Positions 54,446 through 63,578 are shown, counted from the first letter of the stretch. The stretch: DNA of 64,000 bases from Candidatus Omnitrophota bacterium (GCA_013177805.1 JABLXU010000051.1:1-64000); one strand, 5' to 3'. Numbers and translations: made by a program. The notes: generated from the sequence alone by a model not told the origin.

Positions 54446-55639
54446 ATGGCAGGTTGGCAACGCCGGATGACAACCATTTATTCCAGATCAAGTATTTATT
54501 CCAGTTCAAGGATATCGGGCCAATCATTTGGATTCGCGTGGACCGGTGATCGATGGGAATGGGTCTCCGGGTGGAGGGAGTGGACCGGCCGGTTGATGCT
54601 CGGGTTTATGATTCTGGGAGCCACCGGATGGCACAGCGCGGGCTGGGGTTCCGGGTCCGAATCCGGACCGCCCGCGCGCCACGCAAAGCCCGTCACCGCC
54701 GAAGAATACCGGAACATTATCCAACGTTTCGACGGGTACGACGTCATCCTGAAACCCGACCAGCAAGAGCCGGAATGGTGGGCGGGCGCGCCGTCGGTAG
54801 TCCGTGACGCGCGGGGTGTGTTCTGGCTGGCGTGCCGGATGCGCGACGCGGTCTCTCCCCGGGGATTGCGGGGATATGAGATCCGGATTCTACAAAGCGA
54901 AGACGGCGTGCGTTTTCAAACCGCGCGGCGTATTCCCCGCGAAGCCGTGCCGATTCCCGGATTCGAACGCCCCGCGTTGGTGATTGATCCCCGGTCGGGA
55001 AAATTCAAACTGTATGCCTGTGGTCCGTGGCAAGGCGGCGCCTGGTCGATCATCAAGTTCGATGACGTGGAGGATCCGGCCCGGATCGATCCCGCCTCCG
55101 CCCGCGTGGTCATGGCCCCGTACGACAAATCCTTTCCTCGCGACACGCCACCCGAGGGATACAAAGATCCATTCATTTTCCACGCGGAAGGCCGCTATCA
55201 CGCTTACCTGATCGGCCAATTGCGCGGGACGGAGCGGATTTACCATTTTATCAGCGAGGATGGAGATCAATGGCAATCCGCGGGCCGGCCGTATGAACCC
55301 ATCATGGACCTCACGGGCTGGCACAATTTCTTCGTGCGTCCGGCGTGTGTGGTTCCCCTGGGGATCGGCTATTTGTTCCTCTATGAGGGATCGAACGTTG
55401 AATGGCGCGATCCGGTGTACAACATCGGCACCGGGCTGGGCTTCACGTTCGACTTGCATCAGATCCAGGATTTGACTCGGGACGCGCCGTTGCTTCTCAG
55501 CACGACCCCCGGCCATTTCTACACCTTCCGGTATTCGCACTGGATGAAGGTGGACCGGGAACTCTGGGTGTACGCGGAAGTGGCCAATCCCGATGACACC
55601 CACGAGATCCGGCTGTACCGGGTGGCCATGGACCGGTGA
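54446..55639 (+). CDS. GH43-like five-bladed propeller protein, secreted or anchored
   Basis: A 397-residue protein in which the last 320 residues form a five-bladed propeller of the glycoside hydrolase 43/62 type (WWAGAPSVVRDARGVFWLAC, ERPALVIDPRSGKFKLYACG, GYKDPFIFHAEGRYHAYLIG, WHNFFVRPACVVPLGIGYLF). The Asp/Glu at blade centres fit catalysis, but the substrate is not inferable. A single hydrophobic segment (LMLGFMILGATGWHSAG) implies export or membrane anchoring. The start is uncertain: ATG 54446, ATG 54467 or, as a bare signal peptide, ATG 54596 are possible, and none has a good binding site. An 18-bp tandem duplication at 54476-54511 lies in the N-terminal part. It follows the acetyltransferase by about 24 bases. 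Confidence 0.78.
   Translation: MAGWQRRMTTIYSRSSIYSSSRISGQSFGFAWTGDRWEWVSGWREWTGRLMLGFMILGATGWHSAGWGSGSESGPPARHAKPVTAEEYRNIIQRFDGYDVILKPDQQEPEWWAGAPSVVRDARGVFWLACRMRDAVSPRGLRGYEIRILQSEDGVRFQTARRIPREAVPIPGFERPALVIDPRSGKFKLYACGPWQGGAWSIIKFDDVEDPARIDPASARVVMAPYDKSFPRDTPPEGYKDPFIFHAEGRYHAYLIGQLRGTERIYHFISEDGDQWQSAGRPYEPIMDLTGWHNFFVRPACVVPLGIGYLFLYEGSNVEWRDPVYNIGTGLGFTFDLHQIQDLTRDAPLLLSTTPGHFYTFRYSHWMKVDRELWVYAEVANPDDTHEIRLYRVAMDR
54476..54511. repeat. Imperfect 18-bp tandem duplication
   Basis: ATTTATTCCAGATCAAGT (54476-54493) and ATTTATTCCAGTTCAAGG (54494-54511) differ at two positions. In phase with the frame it would add six codons. Confidence 0.8.
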
Positions 55640-55675
55640 TTTCTGGGTGATCTCCCGGTGAAATTATGGCGGGTG

Positions 55676-55696
55676 CGGACCGGGGTGTCCGTCTCT
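55676..55696. repeat. Repeat family D fragment
   Basis: GCGGACCGGGGTGTCCG palindrome between the GH43-like gene and the next one. It matches the arms of the element at 21424 and the fragment near 35086. Confidence 0.5.
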
Positions 55697-55834
55697 AATC
55701 GCTGCCAATTCCTCCCCCCACCATATTCTTGACGTCTTCCATTGCCCTATGCAATGATGCTTTCGTTACGCCGGATAACTCTGTGTTCTTTAGGTGAATC
55801 CAGCGGAGACAGATTCCATCCCACAAGGCGGGCT

Positions 55835-57085
55835 ATGAACATGTCGACCGGACATCATCCCACTCAGCCAGGCAAATCAATCAACCGCCGCGCGTTCCTC
55901 GCGGGCGCGTCCGCGATATCCTTCCAGGTCATGAGTTCCCGCGCCGTGAAGAGTTACGCGGCCAATGCCAAAATCAAGTTGGGCTTGATCGGCTGCGGCG
56001 GCCGGGGAGTATGGATTTCGAGACTTTTCCAGAAGCACGGCGGGTATGAAATCACCGCGGCGGCCGATTATTTCGACGACCGCGTTTCCAACTATGGCGA
56101 TCTGTTCGACATCCCTACGGCCAACCGGTTCACCGGCCTCTCGGGATACAAGCGGCTGCTAGAGAAAAAATTGGTTGACGCCATCGCCATCGAGACACCG
56201 CCTTATTTTCATCCGGCTCAGGCGGCGGCCGGCGTAGAGGCGGGAGTGCATGTGTATGTCGCCAAGCCCATCGCCGTGGATGTCCCCGGATGTTTCTCCA
56301 TCGAGGAAAGCGGCAAGCGGGCCACGGCCCAGAACCTCTGTTTCCTGGTGGATTTTCAAACCCGCGCCAATCCGTTGTACCAGGAAGCGCTGAAGCGCGT
56401 GCGCGAGGGGGCCCTGGGCGAGTTCGCCTTCGGCGAGTCCACGTATCACGCGGGCAATCCCTGGGCCGATCAGGTCCAGTACATGAAGGCCGATCCGAAG
56501 AATCCCGCCAACCGGCTGCGGGCGTGGGGACTGGACAAGAATCTTTCGGGCGACATCATCACCGAGCAGAACATCCACACGCTCGACGTGGCCAGCTGGA
56601 TCATGGATCAGCCGCCCTTGCAGGCGTTCGGATCTTGCGGCCACAAGGTGCGGGATGACGGCGGCGATTGCCATGATTCGTTCCTGTGTGTCTTTCAGTA
56701 TCCCAACGACGTCGGCATTTCGTTCAGCTCGCGCCAGTTCGAGGGCTATGAATCGCCTGGCGGGATCAAGAACCGCATGTACGGTTCCAAGGGAGTGATC
56801 GAAACCGAGTACGGCGGCGACGTGCGGATCCGCGGGGAGAATCCCTACGCGGGCGGGAACACGGGGAATATCTTCACGGATGGGGTTATTACCAATATCG
56901 CCACGTTCCACCAGAGCCTGTTGGAGGGAGACTATGCGAATCCCACGGTTGCGCCGAGTGTGCGCAGCAACCTAGTGACGATTCTGGGCCGGACCGCCGC
57001 CTACCGAAACGATGCCGTCCGCTGGGATAATCTTCTGAAGGACACCAGCCGGGTGGAGCCGAATTTCCAGGGATTGAAGGATTGA
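55835..57085 (+). CDS. Gfo/Idh/MocA oxidoreductase, exported
   Basis: A 416-residue NAD(P)-dependent sugar or inositol oxidoreductase with a twin-arginine signal (SINRRAFLAGASAISFQVMS). The Rossmann fold starts IKLGLIGCGGRGVWISRLFQ, with the family motif HVYVAKPIAVDV (the catalytic EKP Lys is here AKP). The C-terminal alpha/beta domain runs from about residue 175. Exported members are common in planctomycete-like bacteria and may act on periplasmic sugars with a tightly bound cofactor. The start at 55835 has AAGG upstream. Oddly, the usual E of the EKP motif is A. It closes the polysaccharide region and may be transcribed separately. Confidence 0.9.
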   Translation: MNMSTGHHPTQPGKSINRRAFLAGASAISFQVMSSRAVKSYAANAKIKLGLIGCGGRGVWISRLFQKHGGYEITAAADYFDDRVSNYGDLFDIPTANRFTGLSGYKRLLEKKLVDAIAIETPPYFHPAQAAAGVEAGVHVYVAKPIAVDVPGCFSIEESGKRATAQNLCFLVDFQTRANPLYQEALKRVREGALGEFAFGESTYHAGNPWADQVQYMKADPKNPANRLRAWGLDKNLSGDIITEQNIHTLDVASWIMDQPPLQAFGSCGHKVRDDGGDCHDSFLCVFQYPNDVGISFSSRQFEGYESPGGIKNRMYGSKGVIETEYGGDVRIRGENPYAGGNTGNIFTDGVITNIATFHQSLLEGDYANPTVAPSVRSNLVTILGRTAAYRNDAVRWDNLLKDTSRVEPNFQGLKD

Positions 57086-57277
57086 GCCGGGGGGGTATTT
57101 TTTTCCCAAATCAAGTCCGTCCGGCTTGAATTGGAGGGTGTAAATCAATCCTGTGGATGTGAGATTGAAGTGGCTCTTTCTGATCAAGAATAACTTCTTT
57201 ATGGGTTGCAGGCTGTGCCGCTTCCCGTTCCAACGCCGGCTTATCTCTTCAAACCGGCTGAGCTTTGTGAATCCCAT

Positions 57278-60262
57278 TCATCCTTTCGGCATCACGACCA
57301 GCGTTTGATTCGTCTCCGGCGCGGTATCGGGATAATACAACACCGTGCCGCCCGCCGTCCGGACCCGGATGTAATACTCGACGAAATCCCTCCGCGACGC
57401 GTCGTTCGGCAAGTCCACGAGATACACGCCTTGTCCCATGTGTGTGAGCTGGATTGGCGAAAATTCTCCGATTCCCATCTCCCGCCAAAACAAGGCCGCC
57501 TCGCGGGGCTTGCGGGAGTCCAGCACGATCACCTTCAATGTCAGGCGCTCGCCGGCTTCGATCGAAGAGCGCACCGTGGGCACAATGAGCCGTGCGGGGC
57601 CTTTATAGCCCTTGGGGAGGCGGGCGTTTTCCGGGAGAGCTTCTCCCATTACGGCCTCGATCTCTTGGGCGGTGTTGTCCAGCAGGAGGGGGAAGATGTG
57701 CTGTTCGAGATTCATCACGGTACCCATCTCGCCCGTGTTGCTGACAGTAGCCAGCAACGCGGTGTATGCTTCGCGCACGGTTTGGATCAGTTGCAACCGG
57801 ATTGGCAACAATTCCCGCCGCGCGAGCGCCTGGCGCTTGGTCGCAACCGGCTCGTTTTTGGCTTTCTGGATGGCCTGGTTCAAGGCCGCCCATTCGCAAT
57901 TCCCTTTTGCGATGGAGCGCAGAAAACGGAATTGGTTCAGCCAATAATCGAAACGCGCCCGGTTGCCTTGGCCCTGGATTTTCCCGCGCAGGCTTTCCAG
58001 TTTTCCGACGAATTCGTATTCCCGTTGGACCGTCTCCCAAGGGCGTGGATCCGGTTTGATTCCTCCAGGCCCGTCCACCCAATCGGAGGGCCGGGGCAGA
58101 TTGCCGTCCAGCGCGGTGAAGATGGCCGCGATTTCGCGGGCGGCGGCCGGGCCGAATTGGCTCCGCGCCCAATCCTGGTAGAAATCCCCGGCGGGCAGGT
58201 GGCGTGGTTTAGGTTTGGAAGCCGGCCAATCGGCTTGGTAATCCTTATAGGCTTCCCCGCCGCAGTTGATCTTCTTGGTGAATGAATCCGATTGAATTAC
58301 CAAGGCGGCAATGCTGGGATTATGGATCATCGGTGAAAACTCGATATCCAGCCGTCCGTCATCGACGGAAATGTCCATAAAAGTGTAATCGAGCGCCGTG
58401 TTGGCTCCCGCCGCGGTAGTGATATCCAGTTTTTCCAGTACGCTTTTTCCTTCGATGGCCACGGCAAACAGGGAAGATTCTTGCGCGCAGAATTGCAGTG
58501 TGACGGTGTACTTTCCCTTGGGAACGGCGATGTGGTAGGAGCGCACCGCGCTGCGGACGGTGCGGTACAGTTCATCATCCTCAGTCTTCGCGATTTCCGC
58601 CGTGGGATTCGCGATCCATTGCCCTCCCACCACGCCTTCGGTTTCCGGGATGAGGGAGAGATCGGTGGCCGGGTCGTACCAATCCTGCTGGTCCCAGGCG
58701 GCCCAGGCCAAAGCGGAGACGTTCGGCCCCAGGATGCGGGTGCGCCAATGGATGCCCATCAGGCCTGTGCAGCCGTAGGCCTTGGCGTCCACCGCGTCGG
58801 CGCGCATGCGTCCCACCCACAGTTGCGGCTGCAGCAGGGCGGGGTCGTCTTCCAGCCAGGGGATGGCCCACGCGGGGCGGTTCTTCAGACGGGCGAAATC
58901 GGGCTGCAGCGGGGCCTTGCCTACCTCGCGGTTGATGCAGCTTATGGGCATCTCCGGCGGCAGGATCCGGTGAAACAACGCGCGGTCGGTTTGCGGGCCC
59001 AGCACCCAGCCGCAGGTCGCCAGCGTGAAGGGCGCCTGGACCTTCTTGGCCGCGTCCACCGCCGCCGACAGGTCGGATTGCGTGGCGTTGATTTCCTCCG
59101 CGCCCGCGCCTTCCCAGATCCATCCTTCCGGCGTCCACAACCAGTAATAATCAACGGGATAGGCCCTCATGATGCGCTGGAACATGCCCTCGTAGAGTTC
59201 CCGTGTCACCTCTGGGCTGGCCGGATTTTTCCCGAAGGACTGCAACCGCTCCTTCACGCGCGCGGGCACGATCAGCGGCGTTTCTGTTCCCACGCAAGTC
59301 TTGATGCCCAATCCCTGCGCGAAGACGAACGCCTCCCGCAGCATCGCGGCAGTCCGGTTGAAGACGGCGTCGCATTCGTCCTCCTCCACCGGCGCGGGGA
59401 TCGAGCCTCCCATGACCTCGGGGCCGTATACGTTGTCATGGAACAACAAATCCGCGCCGAGTGCGTATTCACTGATCAACTTGGGTAAGTATCCCCAATT
59501 GCCCCGCCGGGTGTTCATGTAAGAGGATGGATAACTGAAACTCACCTGCCCGGTCTCGTCGAAATCACCCGGCGATCCGATCCACACCGTCGGCTCGGCG
59601 TTGGGGCGCTCTTCCGGATAGGTATGGAGGCCGAAGAAGTTCATGCGCAGCTTGGGCAACTGGCCAAGGATGGCCTTGTAATCGTCCAGGTTCCACCAGT
59701 CCGGCCCCTCCGGAAAATCATGAAACGGCTGGATGCCGCGCAGTTCAAACAGCGGGCGGCCGGTTTCATTCAATGCGGGAACCTGCAGGGGGATCCGCTC
59801 ATCCGGAATGACGTCGCCATGCAGGTAGAACCGCACGCCCAGGTGTTCCGCCAGCCGGTACGCGCCGTACAGAGTCCCCGGCCCGTCCCCGCCAATGACG
59901 TACAGCATGCGGCCTTGATCCGTATGCTCCCAGCGCAGCAGAAACTCCTGCGGTTTCAGATCGGCGATCTCCCGGGCGGCCGCGGGATCGTTCCGTACTT
60001 CGAAGCGATCCTTTAAGCCCACGTAAATCGCGCCGGTCAGGGAGTCGGTCAGGGCATCTCCCGTCACAATGGGAACCCGTTCTCCCGTCCGCAGATAGAG
60101 GTATCGATGGATTTCCCGGGCCGCCAGGAGTTCCAACCGCGACGCGCCGGGAGGCACGCCGATCACTACTCCCTGAGGAGATTCGGGCGCGGCATTCCCG
60201 AAGACGCCCGCGTTAGCCAATCCCCAGATCAACATACAAAACCAAGCCGCACGATAGAACAT
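57278..60262 (-). CDS. Secreted alpha-glucuronidase-like or multidomain glycosidase-like protein
   Basis: A 994-residue exported protein with signal peptide (AAWFCMLIWGLANAGVFGNA). Residues about 30-165 match the N-terminal domain shared by GH20, GH67 and GH115 (ASRLELLAAREIHRYLYLRT, MLYVIGGDGPGTLYGAYRLA, HLGVRFYLHGD). A TIM-barrel-like middle (about 170-540) has NFFGLHTYPEE, YYWLWTPEGWIWEG and MGIHWRTRILGPN. A malectin-like domain follows (about 545-665; ANPTAEIAKTEDDELYRT, VTLQFCAQESSLFAVAIEG). The rest is helical, then an Ig-like domain (LTLKVIVLDSRKPREAALFW). Substrate unknown. GGGAGG precedes the ATG. It lies 35 bases after the sugar importer and is probably co-transcribed with it. Confidence 0.85.
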   Translation of the reverse strand: MFYRAAWFCMLIWGLANAGVFGNAAPESPQGVVIGVPPGASRLELLAAREIHRYLYLRTGERVPIVTGDALTDSLTGAIYVGLKDRFEVRNDPAAAREIADLKPQEFLLRWEHTDQGRMLYVIGGDGPGTLYGAYRLAEHLGVRFYLHGDVIPDERIPLQVPALNETGRPLFELRGIQPFHDFPEGPDWWNLDDYKAILGQLPKLRMNFFGLHTYPEERPNAEPTVWIGSPGDFDETGQVSFSYPSSYMNTRRGNWGYLPKLISEYALGADLLFHDNVYGPEVMGGSIPAPVEEDECDAVFNRTAAMLREAFVFAQGLGIKTCVGTETPLIVPARVKERLQSFGKNPASPEVTRELYEGMFQRIMRAYPVDYYWLWTPEGWIWEGAGAEEINATQSDLSAAVDAAKKVQAPFTLATCGWVLGPQTDRALFHRILPPEMPISCINREVGKAPLQPDFARLKNRPAWAIPWLEDDPALLQPQLWVGRMRADAVDAKAYGCTGLMGIHWRTRILGPNVSALAWAAWDQQDWYDPATDLSLIPETEGVVGGQWIANPTAEIAKTEDDELYRTVRSAVRSYHIAVPKGKYTVTLQFCAQESSLFAVAIEGKSVLEKLDITTAAGANTALDYTFMDISVDDGRLDIEFSPMIHNPSIAALVIQSDSFTKKINCGGEAYKDYQADWPASKPKPRHLPAGDFYQDWARSQFGPAAAREIAAIFTALDGNLPRPSDWVDGPGGIKPDPRPWETVQREYEFVGKLESLRGKIQGQGNRARFDYWLNQFRFLRSIAKGNCEWAALNQAIQKAKNEPVATKRQALARRELLPIRLQLIQTVREAYTALLATVSNTGEMGTVMNLEQHIFPLLLDNTAQEIEAVMGEALPENARLPKGYKGPARLIVPTVRSSIEAGERLTLKVIVLDSRKPREAALFWREMGIGEFSPIQLTHMGQGVYLVDLPNDASRRDFVEYYIRVRTAGGTVLYYPDTAPETNQTLVVMPKG

Positions 60263-60297
60263 GGTGATTCCTCCCTTTTACAATATCCATGTATAGT

Positions 60298-61680
60298 TCA
60301 TGCCATTTTCTTTGCCATCCATTTCCGCTCGATTTCCTCCAGAGTTTTGCCTTTGGTTTCGGGAACGAAGACGGCCACGAAGAGGAAGGCCACGGCGCAC
60401 ATGGCGGCGTAAATGAAAAACACTGAGCCATGCAGCGTTTCCAGCATAAGCGGGAAAAACTGCGACACGGCGAAGCAGGAAATCCAAAGGCATACGGTGG
60501 CGATGGACATGGCGCGGCCGCGTACCCGGGTGGGGAATATTTCCGAGATCACCACCCAGACCACCGGCCCCATGGCCACGGCGAATGAAGCCACGTACGC
60601 GAGCATGAACAGCAGGACCCACGGCCCTTCGAACCGTTCCAAGACGAAGAAATAACCGAGCAACACCAACGAGAGGCCCATGCCCGCCGAGGCGATCAGC
60701 AACAGCGGCTTGCGCCCCAAGCGGTCCACAATCGCGAAAGCCACCAGGGTAAAGAGCAGGTTTACGAAGCCTACGATCACAGTGTCGTTGATGGCCTTGG
60801 TACTAACCATGCCCGTGGTTTTAAAGATTTCGGGCGCGTAGTACAACACCACGTTGATGCCGGTGACTTGCTGCAATATGGCCAGGCAAATTCCCACCAA
60901 GAGTGCCACGCGCAATCCTGGCTGTAACAATTGCCGCAGAGAACCGCTTTCCTGGGCGATGGTTTTTTTGATATCTTCCAGCTCCTCCTCCGCGGATACC
61001 GCGCCCCGGATCCGGGTGAGAACCGCCAGCGCGCGTTCTTCGTTTCCTTGTTTGGTCAGCCAGCGCGGGCTTTCGGGGACCCGGAAGAGCAAGAAGAAGA
61101 ACAACAAGGCGGGCAGGGCTTCCGAGCCGAACATCCAGCGCCAGCCCCAGGCTACGTTCCAACTTTCGTCGCCCATGCCGGCGACCAAGGCATTCACGAA
61201 ATAGACCACCAACATGCCCAGCACGATGGTGAACTGGTTGATGGAAACCAGGCGTCCCCGGATGGCGGCGGGGGCCACTTCGGCAATGTACAATGGAGAA
61301 AGCATTGCCGCGATGCCCACCCCGATCCCGCCGAGGATTCGAAACAGGATAAATTCCAACAGAGTGCGGGGAAGGGCTGTGCCGATGGCGGATACCAGAA
61401 ACAGGACCGCCGAAAGCAAGAGGGCGGTCTTGCGGCCGAGGCGGTCGCTGATCACTCCCGCTGTGGCGGCTCCGATGATACACCCCACCAGCGCGGAGGA
61501 GGCGGCCCACCCTTTCCACACCGCTCCCAGATCGAACCGTGTGGCGAGAAATCCGATCGCTCCGGAAATCACCGCCGTGTCATACCCGAATAACAAACCT
61601 CCCAGCGCCGCCACGGCCGCCAACTGGTACACATACGCCCGGCTGCCTCCCCCGTTCGACCCTCGTTTTTCGTATTCCAC
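60298..61680 (-). CDS. Sugar:proton symporter, MFS sugar-transporter family
   Basis: A 460-residue importer of 12 helices in the XylE/GLUT family. Characteristic motifs are VAALGGLLFGYDTAVISGAI, DRLGRKTALLLS, RILGGIGVGIAAMLSPLYIA, EVAPAAIRGRLVSINQF, PESPRWLTKQGNEERALAVL, the QQVTGINVVLYYAPEIFK helix 7 region and a C-terminal PETKGKTLEEIE. Conserved substrate-binding Gln are in QQVTG. It feeds a hexose or pentose released by the downstream glycosidase-like protein. The start at GTG 61680 follows GAGG, about nine bases away; the open frame extends to GTG 61767 without a binding site. Confidence 0.93.
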   Translation of the reverse strand: MEYEKRGSNGGGSRAYVYQLAAVAALGGLLFGYDTAVISGAIGFLATRFDLGAVWKGWAASSALVGCIIGAATAGVISDRLGRKTALLLSAVLFLVSAIGTALPRTLLEFILFRILGGIGVGIAAMLSPLYIAEVAPAAIRGRLVSINQFTIVLGMLVVYFVNALVAGMGDESWNVAWGWRWMFGSEALPALLFFFLLFRVPESPRWLTKQGNEERALAVLTRIRGAVSAEEELEDIKKTIAQESGSLRQLLQPGLRVALLVGICLAILQQVTGINVVLYYAPEIFKTTGMVSTKAINDTVIVGFVNLLFTLVAFAIVDRLGRKPLLLIASAGMGLSLVLLGYFFVLERFEGPWVLLFMLAYVASFAVAMGPVVWVVISEIFPTRVRGRAMSIATVCLWISCFAVSQFFPLMLETLHGSVFFIYAAMCAVAFLFVAVFVPETKGKTLEEIERKWMAKKMA

Positions 61681-61988
61681 CGCATCGTACCTCGCATGCC
61701 ATCCCTGGTTGAATGATCCTTGCGGTCCCGCCCCGGCCGCGTCCGGTTCTCCACCGGCCCGGTACACGCCCGGTCCCGGATTGCCTTATTGCATCACAGC
61801 GGGATACAAAACGGTAGTGTGGAATGGTGTTGGAAGTTAATTCGGAGGAATCCCGCCATTACGCGAGTTGCCTGATTCCTTGCCGGATTTTGATCATTCG
61901 TGGTACGATACGAGTGGTACGATACGAATAGACAATCATCTTTTTTCCTCTCTGGCCCACGACGGTTCGGATTTCAGTTATAAACGAA
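61681..61988. other. Intergenic region upstream of DUF3754 gene
   Basis: It contains a 14-bp tandem duplication near 61901 and an AT-rich segment ending in TATAAA five bases before the next ATG. It has no other gene. The divergent promoters of the sugar importer and the next gene must lie here. Confidence 0.5.
61901..61928. repeat. Imperfect 14-bp tandem duplication
   Basis: TGGTACGATACGAG at 61901 and TGGTACGATACGAA at 61915, in a leader region. Confidence 0.85.
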
Positions 61989-63380
61989 ATGGACGTTATT
62001 CAGGCGACGCAGAACCATATCCACGAAGAATCCCAGCGGGGTACCTATATACCCTTCCGCCGCGCGGATGTGATCGAAATGTGCCTGACGGACGGGAAAT
62101 TAAATGAAGAGGAGCAGGTTCAATTCCGGAAGTTTTGCCGGATGATCAACGCGTTTTATCATTTCCACTTTCATTCCATCCAGGAAAACCTGAAGGAAAA
62201 TTTCGCCGTTATGGACCTGGACTCCGATTGTCAACCTTTTTTCTGCCTCCGGCCGGAATCCCGGCGGGAGAAAATCGACGCGTTTTTCGAGGATTTTCAA
62301 CACATTCTGCTCAAGGCGAATTTTCATCCGCTTTCCCGGGAACAACTGGTGGAATCGTTCCGCGACCGGTCGCTGATCGACCTCAACATCCATGTGGACT
62401 TCGATATGTTCGAACAGTTCTTGTGTTTTTACCGGGGATCCCGCATGGTCACGGCCCGCAAGCGCGTGTATCCCTTGTATTACCGGAACATCACGTTTGA
62501 GGCCCTGAACCGGGTAGTTCTCCTGGTGCGCTTCAAGGACCGCGCCTATTTTGAAGAAAAAGGGATCAAACCGCACGAATTGCAGTTTGTCCCCGGGCAG
62601 ACCTATCTCTTCTATTTTAAAAACGTGCCCAAAGCCGATTTGGAAATTATCTTTCCCAACGTCAAAATCAGCATGACCCTGAAGGACAAACTTCTGTTTT
62701 TGGTCCCGGCGGTCAGCGTGGGAATGAGCACTCTCCTCAAAATTTCGGCGAACCTGATCATGGTTACCGGCTTCATCATTTTCATGATCGGTTTGCGCAA
62801 ATCGGCCGAACGTTTCGGTGTTACCGAGGAAGTGGTTCAGAACAGCCTGATCCCCATGATCGCGGCGCTGGCTTCCGTGTCTCTCATCCTGGGGGGATTC
62901 GCCATCAAGCAATATCTCAATTATAAAAACAAATGGGTGGAATTTTTGAACGATGTGACGCAGGCGCTCTTCTTCCGGTGCATCGGCATCAACACGGGCG
63001 TGTTTCAATGCCTGATCGACGCCGCCGAGGAAGAGGAAAGCAAGGAGGCCATTCTAGCCTATTACCACTTGCTGACCAGCGGTCAGAAATTGACCAAGGA
63101 GGAATTGGACCGGACGATCGAGCAATGGCTGGCCGGCCGGTTCGGCGTGACAGTGAATTTCGATGTGGAGGACGCGTTGACCAAACTTCGCGCCATCGAA
63201 GGGCGAGTGGTTTTCAAGGATCAGGTCCGGGAGGAGATCGAGAAAGAAAGCCTTATCCGAACCGATGAGAACGGCGTGCTGCGCGTGCCGCCGCTGCGTG
63301 AAAGCCTGATGATTCTGGATTCCATCTGGGACAATTTTTTTCAGTACAATGAATTCCGGCCCGCGGCTGAAATGAAGTAG
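61989..63380 (+). CDS. DUF3754 (TMEM143-like) membrane protein
   Basis: A 463-residue protein related by pattern to the TMEM143/DUF3754 family, which is found in mitochondria, plants and some bacteria and has no known function. Visible: an N-terminal soluble part (EERY-less, RADVIEMCLTDGKLNEEEQV), the conserved YYRNITFEALNRVVLLVRFK, VPKADLEIIFPNVKISMTLK, two membrane helices (about residues 240-265 and 295-318), and the C-terminal KQYLNYKNKWVEFLNDVTQA. The ATG follows TATAAA at five bases and has no Shine-Dalgarno site, hence possible leaderless translation. No neighbour hints at function. Identification rests on pattern memory. Confidence 0.7.
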   Translation: MDVIQATQNHIHEESQRGTYIPFRRADVIEMCLTDGKLNEEEQVQFRKFCRMINAFYHFHFHSIQENLKENFAVMDLDSDCQPFFCLRPESRREKIDAFFEDFQHILLKANFHPLSREQLVESFRDRSLIDLNIHVDFDMFEQFLCFYRGSRMVTARKRVYPLYYRNITFEALNRVVLLVRFKDRAYFEEKGIKPHELQFVPGQTYLFYFKNVPKADLEIIFPNVKISMTLKDKLLFLVPAVSVGMSTLLKISANLIMVTGFIIFMIGLRKSAERFGVTEEVVQNSLIPMIAALASVSLILGGFAIKQYLNYKNKWVEFLNDVTQALFFRCIGINTGVFQCLIDAAEEEESKEAILAYYHLLTSGQKLTKEELDRTIEQWLAGRFGVTVNFDVEDALTKLRAIEGRVVFKDQVREEIEKESLIRTDENGVLRVPPLRESLMILDSIWDNFFQYNEFRPAAEMK

Positions 63381-63578
63381 GGGAAAGAAAAAAATCATCC
63401 GCCACTATCCGCGCGCTTGGAGAGCAAGGAGGAATTACGCCTTTTCACGGCTTCCCTCACCCTCCCCCTCTCCTCGAGGGAGAGAGAACCGAGTCCCGTT
63501 CCCATACATACTCATCTTACCATACTCATATTATGAGTGAAGCACTGAGAAAGTACGGCACCTGGGTAGAAGGTTGTT
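63381..63578. other. Intergenic region with repeat A (reverse orientation)
   Basis: Convergent spacer holding one family A element whose GGTGAGG tail lies on the minus strand. No gene is visible. Confidence 0.6.
63451..63490 (-). repeat. Repeat family A copy, minus orientation
   Basis: CCCTCACCCTCCCCCTCTCC-TCGA-GGGAGAGAG. The reverse complement matches the plus-strand copies. It is the only copy in this orientation. Confidence 0.7.
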
